Shown in pieces: positions 8,676 through 17,472 of a stretch of DNA of 64,000 bases. Below the pieces are notes generated by a model. It saw only the letters and a list, made by a program, of their open reading frames with translations, did not search any database and was not told the origin of the DNA. The position numbers and the translations under genes were made by a program. The stretch lies in assembly GCF_005671395.1 (NCBI RefSeq), contig NZ_CP040428.1, positions 4,494,185 through 4,558,184 of the forward strand, written 5' to 3'. This DNA is from Jejubacter calystegiae (GTDB lineage Bacteria > Pseudomonadota > Gammaproteobacteria > Enterobacterales > Enterobacteriaceae). Numbering within the stretch: position 1 is the stretch's first letter; the number at the start of each line of letters is the position of its first letter.

Positions 8676-9432
8676 AAACCCATCCCGCCGCGCACCCGCG
8701 CTGGAGCCGGATCAGAAAAAGCAGCTGGTGAATCTACAGCGCCGGTTACTGCTGCGTTCCGGCCTGACGCTGGGGGGCGTGGCGATGCTGACTGGATGCG
8801 ATATGCAGGATGGCGATCGGGTCGACAAAGTGCTGTGGGCCATGTCACGCTGGAACGACAGGGTTCAGTCCTGGCTGTTCAGCGGCCAGCGCCTGGCTCA
8901 GACTTATCGCCCGGACCAGATAACCGATCCCTTTCCGTTCAATGCCTTTTATCCGGAATACAACACCCCGATAGTAGATCTGGCCGACTACCGGCTGGAA
9001 GTCTCCGGCAAGGTCGAGAAAAAAGCGCCCTGGACGCTGGAACAGTTACAGCGTCTGCCGCAGCAAAGCCAGATCACCCGGCTTATCTGCATTGAAGGCT
9101 GGAGCGCCATCGGCCAGTGGGGAGGCGTGCCGCTGAAGCTCTTCCTCCAGCATATCGGCGCCGATCTCAACGCCCGCTACGTTGGCTTTAAATGTGCGGA
9201 TCGCTACTACTCCAGCATCGATATGGCTACCGCGCTGCATCCGCAAACCATTCTGGCGCTGGATTTTGCCGGTAAAGCATTACCGGAAGAGTACGGTTAT
9301 CCCTTGCGACTGCGGGTGCCGACCAAACTGGGCTTCAAAAACGCCAAGCATATCGCCGCCATTTTCGTCAGCGATACCAATCCCGGCGGTTACTGGGAAG
9401 ATCAGGGCTACAACTGGTTTAGCGGTATTTAA
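8665..9432 (+). CDS. Periplasmic molybdopterin oxidoreductase (sulfite oxidase fold)
   Basis: The 255-residue product starts at a GTG at 8665 with AGGAGG five bases upstream, overlapping the cytochrome gene. An N-terminal twin-arginine segment (QRRLLLRSGLTLGGVAMLTG) is followed by a Cys, so it may be a Tat-exported lipoprotein. The Mo-binding domain shows RLICIEGWSAIGQWGGVPL, with the Cys that ligates molybdenum, and VPTKLGFKNAKHI. It resembles MsrP/YuiH proteins. The substrate is unknown; repair of oxidised periplasmic proteins is one possibility given the HprRS-like regulators next door. Confidence 0.85.
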   Translation: MKDKNPSRRAPALEPDQKKQLVNLQRRLLLRSGLTLGGVAMLTGCDMQDGDRVDKVLWAMSRWNDRVQSWLFSGQRLAQTYRPDQITDPFPFNAFYPEYNTPIVDLADYRLEVSGKVEKKAPWTLEQLQRLPQQSQITRLICIEGWSAIGQWGGVPLKLFLQHIGADLNARYVGFKCADRYYSSIDMATALHPQTILALDFAGKALPEEYGYPLRLRVPTKLGFKNAKHIAAIFVSDTNPGGYWEDQGYNWFSGI

Positions 9433-9711
9433 CCGCTTCCAGGCCCTTTTAATATTAACCAACCGTTAAATAACCGGCCTTTTACCCTCTCTATATTTAG
9501 CGGCGCTTAACCCCCTATTAAGTTGCCGCCTTTTCTTCCCCCTCGTATGCTTAGCCCCGACCCACCGCCAGCGCTGCTGAGCCCGGTCATACAATATTCC
9601 AACACTCTCCGATGACGTATACAGACCCCCGAACCGCCAGGCCGCGTTTTACGCAGCCCAGGGCGCGGCCGGGTGCGTCCTGAGCCACACCAATAAATGG
9701 AGCTAATGCTC

Positions 9712-11286
9712 ATGTTGAAAAAATCTGCTTTTGGCAAAACGATGATCGCCACCCTGCTGTCAGTGGCATGCGGCTCGTTTTCCGCTCACGCGGCGGCCCC
9801 TAAAACCGCACCGGAACAGAACGCGGCTAAACCGAATATCGTGGTGATTTTCGGTGATGATATCGGCTACTGGAACCTCAGCACCTATAACCAGGGAATG
9901 ATGGGCTACAAAACGCCGAATATCGACAGCATCGCCAGCGCCGGGGCAAAATTCACCTCTTACTACGCCGAGCAGAGCTCCACCGCCGGTCGTTCCGCCT
10001 TTATTACCGGCCAGATGCCGTTTCGCACCGGGCTGAGTAAAGTCGGCATGCCCGGCGCGCCCCAGGGGCTGCAGAAAGAAGATCCCACCATCGCCAGCAT
10101 TCTTAAGCAGCTGGGCTACGCCACCGGCCAGTTTGGTAAAAACCACCTGGGCGATCGCGATGAATTCCTGCCTACCGCTCACGGTTTCGATGAGTTTCTG
10201 GGCAACCTGTATCACCTGAATGCCGAAGAAGAGCCGGAAAATCCGGACTACCCGAAAGATCCCGCCTTCCGTAAGCAGTTCGGTCCGCGCGGCGTGATTA
10301 AGAGCACGGCCGACGGCAAAATCGAAGATACCGGGCCGCTGACCGTGAAGCGTATGGGTACCGTGGACGAAGAGACCCTGGCGGCCAATAACGACTTTAT
10401 GGAGCGTCAGGTTAAAGCCGGTAAGCCGTTCTTCACCTGGTTCAACACCACCCGTATGCATAACAAAACCCACCTGAAGGATGACAGCCAGGGCGTGACC
10501 GGCCTGGGCGACTATGCCGACGGCATGGTGGAGCATGACAAAATGGTGGGCGAGGTGCTGAAGAAAATTAAAGATCTCGGTATTGAAGATAACACCATCG
10601 TTATCTACACCACCGATAACGGCCCGATGACCGCCACCTGGCCGGATGCCGGTATCACGCCGTTCCGCGGCGAGAAGAACACCGGCTGGGAAGGCGGCTT
10701 CCGGGTTCCGGCCATGGTCAAATGGCCAGGCCATATCCAGGCCGGTACGGTGATCAACGATATGTTCGCCAGCTATGACTGGTTCCCGACCCTGGTGGCG
10801 GCAGCCGGCGAGCCGGATATCAAAGGCAAGCTGCTGAAAGGCTATAAAACTCCGGCCATCACCTACAAGGTACACCTGGACGGCTACAACCAGCTCGGCT
10901 TCCTGCAGGGCAAGGCTAAAGACCAGCGTAACGAATTCTTCTACTGGAGCGATGACGGCGATCTGCTGGCCATGCGCTACGGCCGCTGGAAAGCCCACTT
11001 TATGATTCAGCAGCATACCGGTCTGGATCTGTGGAAGTATCCGTTCGTTAAGCTGCGCGTGCCGCTGATCTTCGATCTGGAAGTGGATCCGCTGGAAAAA
11101 GGCGACCAGGGCATGGGTTACAACACCTGGTTCTATGACCGTCTGTTCCTGCTGGGCGGCGCTCAGAAAGAGGTCGGCGATATGCTGAAGAGCTTTAAAG
11201 CCTTCCCGCCGCGCCAGAAGCCGGGCTCCTTTACCGTCTCTGATGTCCGCAGCATGCTGGCTCAGGGCAGTGCGGTAAGCAAGTAA
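9712..11286 (+). CDS. atsA: Periplasmic arylsulfatase, serine type
   Basis: The 524-residue sulfatase has a signal peptide (cleavage near SAHAAAP), metal ligands at IFGDDIG (D49-D50) and the activation motif S90-T-A-G-R. The first residue there is Ser rather than Cys, as in Klebsiella AtsA. That serine must be oxidised to formylglycine by the maturase encoded next. It releases sulfate from aryl sulfate esters, a sulfur-scavenging step. ATGs at 9697, 9706 and 9712 are possible; I chose 9712, with GGAG nine bases upstream. No terminator is obvious before atsB, only a modest hairpin at 11298-11316. Confidence 0.93.
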   Translation: MLKKSAFGKTMIATLLSVACGSFSAHAAAPKTAPEQNAAKPNIVVIFGDDIGYWNLSTYNQGMMGYKTPNIDSIASAGAKFTSYYAEQSSTAGRSAFITGQMPFRTGLSKVGMPGAPQGLQKEDPTIASILKQLGYATGQFGKNHLGDRDEFLPTAHGFDEFLGNLYHLNAEEEPENPDYPKDPAFRKQFGPRGVIKSTADGKIEDTGPLTVKRMGTVDEETLAANNDFMERQVKAGKPFFTWFNTTRMHNKTHLKDDSQGVTGLGDYADGMVEHDKMVGEVLKKIKDLGIEDNTIVIYTTDNGPMTATWPDAGITPFRGEKNTGWEGGFRVPAMVKWPGHIQAGTVINDMFASYDWFPTLVAAAGEPDIKGKLLKGYKTPAITYKVHLDGYNQLGFLQGKAKDQRNEFFYWSDDGDLLAMRYGRWKAHFMIQQHTGLDLWKYPFVKLRVPLIFDLEVDPLEKGDQGMGYNTWFYDRLFLLGGAQKEVGDMLKSFKAFPPRQKPGSFTVSDVRSMLAQGSAVSK

Positions 11287-11341
11287 GTCTCACCCCCTCG
11301 GGCGCTGCCGCGCCCGATTCATCCCCCTCCCGAGGTTGATT

Positions 11342-12637
11342 ATGAAGCAAAGCACCACGCTACCCGTACGGGCTCTCCCCGAAGCCGAAGCCTACAGCGG
11401 CAAAGGGACTGGATGGAAAAGACGCTTTCACGTGATGGCCAAACCCACAGGCTCCCGCTGCAATATCGACTGTAGCTACTGCTTTTATCTGCACAAATCG
11501 CAGCTACTGAAGCAGGAACGGAACCGGGGTATGAGCGACGAAACGCTGGAGCGCTTTATTCGCCAGTACATCGAAGGTCAGGATGGCGAACAGGTGGTCT
11601 TCTCGTGGCAGGGCGGCGAGCCTACGCTGATGGGACTGGACTTCTTTCACAAGGTCGTACGCTACCAGAATAAGTATCAGAAACCGGGACAGCGGATCGA
11701 AAACGATCTCCAGACCAACGGCATTCTGATTAACGATCGGTGGGCGGCCTTTTTAAAGCAGCACCGCTTCCTGGTGGGGCTGTCTATCGACGGCCCGCGT
11801 GAACTGCACGATCGCTATCGCCTGACCCGTAGCGGCGGTCCCACGTTTGACCGCGTGATGGCAGGGGTGGATGCCCTGAAAAAACACCAGGTCCCCTTTA
11901 ACGCGCTGGTGACCGTCAACCGGACCAACGCCCGCTTTCCCCTTGAGGTATATCGCTTTTTAACCCAGGAGCTGGGCGCTACCTATATTCAGTTCAATCC
12001 GTGCGTGGAGCCGGTCACTTTTGACCATACCGCCCCGCAGTTCTGGCGTGATGACAGCATCCCGGTCACCGGCAGTCGCCGTGCCAGACCGGGCGACCTG
12101 GATTCCATCGTGACCGACTGGTCTGTGGATCCCGAGGACTGGGGCAAATTCCTGATCGCCACCTTCGAAGAGTGGGTGAACCACGATCTGGGCCGGGTTC
12201 AGGTCAACCTGTTCGAAACCGCCGTCGCCCAGACCCTGGGGATGCCTTCCCAGATCTGCACCAGCGCCGAATTTTGCGGCAAAGGGCTGGCGATTGAGCA
12301 GAACGGCGATATTTTTTCCTGCGACCACTACGTCTACCCCGAATATCAGCTGGGCAATATTCACGATAACAGCCTGGCCCGTATGGCTATCTCCGAACGC
12401 CAGCAGGCCTTCGGCTTTGGTAAGCGCGATACGCTGCCGCAGTACTGTCGGCAGTGCCCGCATCTGAAACTGTGCTGGGGCGAATGCCCGAAAAACCGCC
12501 TGGTGCGCAGCCCGCAGGGCGAAACCGGCCTTAACTATCTGTGCCCCGGCATTCGCGCCTTTTTCGACTACGCCTCCCCTATCCTGGCGGGCATTGCCAC
12601 GCTACTCAAACGTCAAACCACAGGTGAAATGCAATGA
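11342..12637 (+). CDS. atsB: Anaerobic sulfatase-maturating radical SAM enzyme
   Basis: The 431-residue protein has the radical-SAM cluster motif C40xxxC44xxC47 (RCNIDCSYCFY). C-terminal Cys groups follow for two auxiliary iron-sulfur clusters (ICTSAEFCGKGLAIEQNGD and YCRQCPHLKLCWGECPKNR), the SPASM layout of anSME enzymes. It converts the active-site Ser of AtsA to formylglycine in the cytoplasm before export. The start is the ATG at 11342 with GAGG upstream. Its stop overlaps the moxR start (ATGA), tying maturation to the following genes. Confidence 0.93.
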   Translation: MKQSTTLPVRALPEAEAYSGKGTGWKRRFHVMAKPTGSRCNIDCSYCFYLHKSQLLKQERNRGMSDETLERFIRQYIEGQDGEQVVFSWQGGEPTLMGLDFFHKVVRYQNKYQKPGQRIENDLQTNGILINDRWAAFLKQHRFLVGLSIDGPRELHDRYRLTRSGGPTFDRVMAGVDALKKHQVPFNALVTVNRTNARFPLEVYRFLTQELGATYIQFNPCVEPVTFDHTAPQFWRDDSIPVTGSRRARPGDLDSIVTDWSVDPEDWGKFLIATFEEWVNHDLGRVQVNLFETAVAQTLGMPSQICTSAEFCGKGLAIEQNGDIFSCDHYVYPEYQLGNIHDNSLARMAISERQQAFGFGKRDTLPQYCRQCPHLKLCWGECPKNRLVRSPQGETGLNYLCPGIRAFFDYASPILAGIATLLKRQTTGEMQ

Positions 12638-13617
12638 AGCTTCAACATACTCTTCTACAGCTGGAGCAACAGATAAACCAGCAGGTACTCGGTCAGCCGT
12701 CGCTGGTTCGTATGCTGATTATCGCCCTGCTGTGCGACGGCCATATTCTGCTGGAAGGGCTGCCCGGTCTTGCGAAAACCCGCGCCGTTCGCGAACTGGC
12801 GCGCCATCTCGACGGCGAATTCCGCCGCATTCAGTTTACGCCGGACCTGCTGCCCGCCGACATCACCGGCAGCGAAATCTATCAGCAGCACGCCATGTCG
12901 GCCGACGAGCAGTTCAGCTTCCGCCCCGGCCCGGTCTTCGGCAACCTGGTGCTGGCCGATGAGATCAACCGCGCCTCGGCCCGGGTACAGTCCGCCCTGC
13001 TGGAAGCCATGGAAGAGCGCCATGTCACCGTAGCTGGCAACAGTTGGCCGCTGCCTTCGCCATTTATGGTGCTGGCGACCCAGAACCCCGTTGACCAGGA
13101 GGGCACCTGGCCGCTGCCGGAAGCCCAACTGGACCGCTTTCTGATGAAGGTGCTGGTGGATTATCCCTCAGCGGAGCACGAACGCCAGGTGATGGCGCTG
13201 GTGCGTGCAGAGCAACAAAAGGCGAATGAAAGCGTGGAATCCAGCGCTCCTGAACTGCAACTGACGGCAGAAAGACTGCACCAGTGTCGGCAGGCCATCG
13301 CCGATGTCTACGTCGCTCCGGCCATGGAAGAGTACATTATTAACCTGGTCTGCGTGACCCGCGATCCGCGCAGCGTCAGCGATATCCTGGCCAGCTATAT
13401 CGCCCTGGGCGTCAGCCCCCGCGGCACCCTGGCATTGGATCGCGCCGCCCGGGCCCACGCCTGGCTGAACGACAAAGACGCCGTACAGCCAGAGGATATT
13501 CAGGCCGTGGCCCCCGCCGTGCTGCGCCACCGTATTCTGCTGAGCTACCAGGCCAGCGCCGATAACTACAGCGCCGACGATGTTATCGCCACGCTTCTGA
13601 GCGTCGTGGTGCCCTGA
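12634..13617 (+). CDS. MoxR-family AAA+ ATPase
   Basis: The 327-residue ATPase has Walker A LLEGLPGLAKTRAVRELAR, Walker B NLVLADEINRA, sensor 1 VLATQNPVDQEG and the C-terminal lid typical of MoxR proteins (VSPRGTLALDRAARAHA). MoxR ATPases act with von Willebrand factor A proteins as chaperones that help assemble or insert metal into enzyme complexes. It overlaps atsB and the DUF58 gene by a few bases, so it is in one operon with the sulfatase maturase. A role in preparing the sulfatase or its partners is inference. Confidence 0.93.
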   Translation: MKLQHTLLQLEQQINQQVLGQPSLVRMLIIALLCDGHILLEGLPGLAKTRAVRELARHLDGEFRRIQFTPDLLPADITGSEIYQQHAMSADEQFSFRPGPVFGNLVLADEINRASARVQSALLEAMEERHVTVAGNSWPLPSPFMVLATQNPVDQEGTWPLPEAQLDRFLMKVLVDYPSAEHERQVMALVRAEQQKANESVESSAPELQLTAERLHQCRQAIADVYVAPAMEEYIINLVCVTRDPRSVSDILASYIALGVSPRGTLALDRAARAHAWLNDKDAVQPEDIQAVAPAVLRHRILLSYQASADNYSADDVIATLLSVVVP

Positions 13618-14531
13618 TGAATAACGCACTGACCGTCACCCTGCGGGATCTGATGTCGCTGGAAGCCGAAGCCCATCGCCTGCCATCGCCGCCGGACTGG
13701 CTGGCGCCCGGCACCCCAGGCGGCGAAAAAACCAGCCGCCGTCAGGGGCGCGGCCTGAACTTTGAAAGCCTGCGCCGCTACCAGCCCGGCGATGACGTTC
13801 GCCTTATCGACTGGGGCGCCACCGCGCGTCTGCGTCAGCCCTGGATACGCAGCTACGCCGAAGAGTGCGAACGCCCGGTATTTCTGATTCTCGATCAGCG
13901 CAGCGATATGTTTTTTTCCACCCGTCGCCAGACTAAATCGGTCGCCGCCGCCATAACCGCGGGGCTCTATGCCTGGCGCGCCTGGCATGATAAGGATCGC
14001 CTGGGCTGCATCACCTTTAACGATTCGCAGATAGCGGTGCACGCCAGTCAGGCGCCGACCCGCAACCTCGGCCCGGTATTTAACGATATCTGTAGCTACA
14101 ACCAGCGCCTGGCTCAGCAGGCCCCGCAGGATCCCGATGAAGATATCAGCCTGAACCGGGTGCTGGAGCGGGCGCTGGGCCTGGTGCCGCGCGGAGCATG
14201 GCTGGCGCTGATCAGCGACTTTCACGATCTGGATGCCCAGGGGCGTTCGCTGCTCGCCCGACTGAAAAGACGCTGCGCCATCAGCGCCTTTATTATGACC
14301 GACGATGTTCACCTGCGCCTGCCGGACCGGGGACTGTTTCCGGTTCACTACCAGGGGCGCCGCACCCGAATCGCGCTGAATCCTCACCTGCGCCAGCAAA
14401 TTCGCCAGGCGCTGATCGATCATCATGCCGGACTGCGTCAGGGGCTGGAGCGTCTCGGCATCCGCGTTCGTCCGCTGGTTACCCGCCGGGATCTGCTTGA
14501 TCAGCTACAGCAGGGAGGGGGCGATGCTTGA
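13617..14531 (+). CDS. DUF58 protein (MoxR partner)
   Basis: The 304-residue cytosolic protein carries the DUF58 signature GLNFESLRRYQPGDDVRLID, then the WGATARL and RPVFLILDQRSDMFF segment, which is a VWA-like fold. DUF58 proteins are nearly always encoded beside MoxR and are presumed adaptors of the ATPase. It starts in a TGATG overlap with moxR. By analogy with batA-type operons it links the ATPase to the membrane VWA proteins encoded downstream. Confidence 0.9.
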   Translation: MNNALTVTLRDLMSLEAEAHRLPSPPDWLAPGTPGGEKTSRRQGRGLNFESLRRYQPGDDVRLIDWGATARLRQPWIRSYAEECERPVFLILDQRSDMFFSTRRQTKSVAAAITAGLYAWRAWHDKDRLGCITFNDSQIAVHASQAPTRNLGPVFNDICSYNQRLAQQAPQDPDEDISLNRVLERALGLVPRGAWLALISDFHDLDAQGRSLLARLKRRCAISAFIMTDDVHLRLPDRGLFPVHYQGRRTRIALNPHLRQQIRQALIDHHAGLRQGLERLGIRVRPLVTRRDLLDQLQQGGGDA

Positions 14532-14964
14532 GAAAGGCTTTCAGGTGCCGGTGTTGCTGGAACCTGCCCTGCCCCCCAGGGTGGGATGGACTCCGCAAAC
14601 GCCAGGCTGGCTCTTGCTGGCGCTGTTACTGCTGGGGCTGGGGCTGATCATCGTGCTTCGCCAGTTGGCTCACCGGCGCCGGGATCGCTGGCGCCGTGAA
14701 GCGTGCGCGCTGCTGGTAAAGCAGCAAACCGCCGACGGCTGGATTGCGTTGATTAAACGTATCCTGCTGGTCCACACGCCGCGCGACGCCCAACGGCTGC
14801 GACTGGAGCCGGAAGTGCTGCTGGCCCCGCTGCCCGTCGACGATGAGCTTCGTGCGCTGCTATGCCACAAATACTGCCAGCGCGATAACCGGCTAACGGC
14901 CAGCCATAATCAGCGGCTACAGGTTCAGATCGGTCGCTGGCTGCGGGAGTTGCCTTATGTTTAG
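14524..14964 (+). CDS. DUF4381-type single-pass membrane protein
   Basis: The 146-residue product has one membrane helix (WLLLALLLLGLGLIIVLRQL, about residues 26-45) followed by a basic cytoplasmic domain of about 100 residues. This is the design of the small DUF4381 members found in MoxR/Bat operons. The start is the ATG at 14524 with GGGAGGG upstream, overlapping the DUF58 gene by eight bases; the longer frame beginning at 14425 is discarded. The function is unknown beyond this association. Confidence 0.8.
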   Translation: MLEKGFQVPVLLEPALPPRVGWTPQTPGWLLLALLLLGLGLIIVLRQLAHRRRDRWRREACALLVKQQTADGWIALIKRILLVHTPRDAQRLRLEPEVLLAPLPVDDELRALLCHKYCQRDNRLTASHNQRLQVQIGRWLRELPYV

Positions 14965-15952
14965 CGACTGGCTGACGCATCTGACTTTTGCCTGGCCGCT
15001 GGCCTGGGGATTACTGGCGCTGCCGCTGGTATGGCGCTTCCTGCCTTCCCGCAGGCCGCAAAACGACCAGAGCGTAAGGATGCCGCACCTGCCGATGCTT
15101 CAGGACCGGCTGGCGCTCGACGCCCATAGCGAAACGCCGGATCGCACCTCGCAATTGCTGTTCTGGGTGGTCTGGACGCTGCTGGTCTGCGCTCTGGCCC
15201 GACCGGAATATATTGAACCGCCGGAATACATCACCCAGCCGATGCGCGATGTGGTGCTGATTCTGGATGTTTCCGGATCCATGGCCCAGCGGGACGTCAC
15301 CGATGCCCGGCACCAGCTTATCTCGCGCCTTCAGGCAGTACAGAGCAGCAGCGCGGCCTTTATTAACCAACGCCGCCACGATCGGCTGGGGCTGGTCATC
15401 TTCTCCGCCCGCGCCTGGCCGTGGGCCCCCCTGAGCGAAGATCGCCAGGCGCTACTGGCGCGGCTGAACACCCTGAAACCGGGGATGGCTGGTCAGCAGA
15501 CCGCCATCGGCGATGCTATCGGCGTGACCACCCGACTGTTGTCCCAGGCCGATAACGCCAGCCATCAGAAAATGGCCATTCTACTCACCGACGGCCGGGA
15601 TAGCGCATCGCAGATCCCGCCCGATATGGCCGTCACGCTGGCGGCCCGTCACGGCATCCAGATTCATACCATCGCCTTCGGCGATCTGAATCAGAGTGGC
15701 GACGATCGCCCGGATAGCGCGCTACTCAAGCGTATTGCCCAGGCCACCGGCGGTCAGTTTCATGCGGCTGCGGCATCTGGCCCGGCGTTGGAAGCGGTAT
15801 GGCGCGATATCGATCGCGCCACGCCAACGCTGGTACGTAAACAGGGATGGTCCTGGCACCGGCCGCTGTTTCACTGGCCGATGGCCGCCGGACTGCTGGT
15901 ACTGCTGTGCACCCGACTTTCCCGTACGCTGTTACAGAGGATACCGCAATGA
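14957..15952 (+). CDS. BatA-like VWA membrane protein
   Basis: The 331-residue protein has an N-terminal pair of membrane helices, a periplasmic VWA domain with an intact metal-ion-dependent adhesion site (VLILDVSGSM, with a downstream TAIGDAIG threonine and LLTDGRD aspartate), and a C-terminal membrane helix. This is the BatA layout of aerotolerance-type MoxR operons. It overlaps its upstream neighbour by eight bases and its downstream neighbour by ATGA. It presumably presents a protein-binding surface in the periplasm. Confidence 0.9.
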   Translation: MFSDWLTHLTFAWPLAWGLLALPLVWRFLPSRRPQNDQSVRMPHLPMLQDRLALDAHSETPDRTSQLLFWVVWTLLVCALARPEYIEPPEYITQPMRDVVLILDVSGSMAQRDVTDARHQLISRLQAVQSSSAAFINQRRHDRLGLVIFSARAWPWAPLSEDRQALLARLNTLKPGMAGQQTAIGDAIGVTTRLLSQADNASHQKMAILLTDGRDSASQIPPDMAVTLAARHGIQIHTIAFGDLNQSGDDRPDSALLKRIAQATGGQFHAAAASGPALEAVWRDIDRATPTLVRKQGWSWHRPLFHWPMAAGLLVLLCTRLSRTLLQRIPQ

Positions 15953-17472
15953 GCGATTTCCATTTCCTCTACCCCTGGCGCCTGCTCGGCCTGCTGCTGT
16001 GCGTGGTGCTCTGGTTTCTGCCAAACCCGCGCCTGAGCGGCTGGCACCGCCTGATGGATAAACCGCTGGCCGCCGGTCTGCTCACCGGTAAAGCGCATCA
16101 TTTACTGCGGGTAGCCCCGATTATCTGCGCCTGCGCCGTCATCGGCCAGGCCGGGCCCAGCTGGCAGCGCGATGTCCCGCCCGCTCTGGCGTTACACAGT
16201 GACGTGATGATCGTGCTGGATCAGCGCCCCGCCATGTATGCCCGGGATCTGGCGCCGGATCGCAACCAGCGGATGCAGCAGAAGATCATGGCGTTGATGC
16301 GCTCGCAGCCCGCCAGCCGCTTTGGTCTGGTCACCTGGAGCGGGAGCGCCCATCTGACGGTGCCGCTGACCCGGGATCCTGACTTCTTTGCGCTCTATTT
16401 ACAGGCCCAGTCGCCCGCCATTATGCCGAATCACAGCGGTTCGGCTCTCAGGCAGGCGGTTACCCTGGCGGAACATAGCTTTCCACCCCAGGGAGCGGCG
16501 CGCAATATCATTGTGATTACCGATGATCTGAGCCAGCAGGAGGCCGACTGGCTCAGCCAGCGTCACACGCCGCTCCAGGTCTGGGCCGTGGGGAGCGAGC
16601 GCGGCGGCGACCTTCCCGCTCCCTGGAACAGTCGCGGGATCGATACCCGCCTGAAGGTAGCGCCCTTTCTGGCGCTGCGCGACGCGTCCATCAGCGTTAC
16701 CCTGGCCGATAGCGGTAACGACGATATTCACGCTATTGGCGACCAAATTCACAGCTCGGCGGTTACTCAGCAACATTCCCGCCAGGGGCTGCGCTGGAAG
16801 GATAGCGGCTATCTGCTGATTATTCCGCTGCTGGCCATGGTGCTGATTTTCCGCCATCAGCTGTTGGTGGTGGCCCTTGTCGCCCTGCCTCTGACCCTGC
16901 ATAGCGCCCCCGCCAGCGCCAGATGGATGGACTGGTGGCTAACGGCGGATCAACAGGGCGAGATGGCCTTTAACAACGGCAGTTATCGCCAGGCCGCCCG
17001 CCGGTACCAGGATCCGCTGTGGCAGGGTATCGCCAGTTACTATGCGGGCGACTATCCCCGGGCCGCGGCCTCCTTCGCCCGGGCCCCCGCCAGCCCGCAG
17101 TCGCTGACCTGGCTTGCCAACAGCTACGCGAAGCAGAAGGCGTGGCAAAAGGCGCTAACGGAATATGATCGGGCGCTAAGCCTGGATCCGGAATATCGCC
17201 CGGCCTGGAGTAATCGGGAACGGGTGGCATGGATCCTGATAGCGCTGCGCCAGAAAGAGCGCGAGCGCCAACAGGCTCAGGGGAAAACCATGGATTATGA
17301 TCCTGATGGCATTCGGAAGGATTTGCACCACCAGCAGGGCGTGCGGCAGAAAGTGTGGCGCCAGAGCGCCAGCAGCACGCCCCAGTTGGAACAGTGGTAC
17401 GACAGCCTGGCGCTCTCCCCCGCTGACCTGTTATCAACGCTTTATCGTAACGACACCCCGGAGACGCCATGA
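15949..17472 (+). CDS. BatB/C-like VWA-TPR membrane protein
   Basis: The 507-residue product combines N-terminal membrane helices, a periplasmic VWA domain, another helix near 290-315 and a C-terminal tetratricopeptide region (SLTWLANSYAKQKAWQKALT, DRALSLDPEYRPAWSN). This is a fusion of functions that are separate in BatB and BatC. The metal site is degenerate: where the other VWA protein has DVSGSM this one reads VLDQRPAM, lacking both serines. The ATG at 15949 has AGAGG upstream; the longer frame from 15847 is rejected because it lies within the previous gene. Confidence 0.87.
   Translation: MSDFHFLYPWRLLGLLLCVVLWFLPNPRLSGWHRLMDKPLAAGLLTGKAHHLLRVAPIICACAVIGQAGPSWQRDVPPALALHSDVMIVLDQRPAMYARDLAPDRNQRMQQKIMALMRSQPASRFGLVTWSGSAHLTVPLTRDPDFFALYLQAQSPAIMPNHSGSALRQAVTLAEHSFPPQGAARNIIVITDDLSQQEADWLSQRHTPLQVWAVGSERGGDLPAPWNSRGIDTRLKVAPFLALRDASISVTLADSGNDDIHAIGDQIHSSAVTQQHSRQGLRWKDSGYLLIIPLLAMVLIFRHQLLVVALVALPLTLHSAPASARWMDWWLTADQQGEMAFNNGSYRQAARRYQDPLWQGIASYYAGDYPRAAASFARAPASPQSLTWLANSYAKQKAWQKALTEYDRALSLDPEYRPAWSNRERVAWILIALRQKERERQQAQGKTMDYDPDGIRKDLHHQQGVRQKVWRQSASSTPQLEQWYDSLALSPADLLSTLYRNDTPETP

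Noticed and set aside
9760..11016. A 418-codon frame opposite atsA
   Set aside because: It is an antisense shadow of a highly conserved enzyme gene, with His/Gly-rich low-complexity composition typical of reverse reading.
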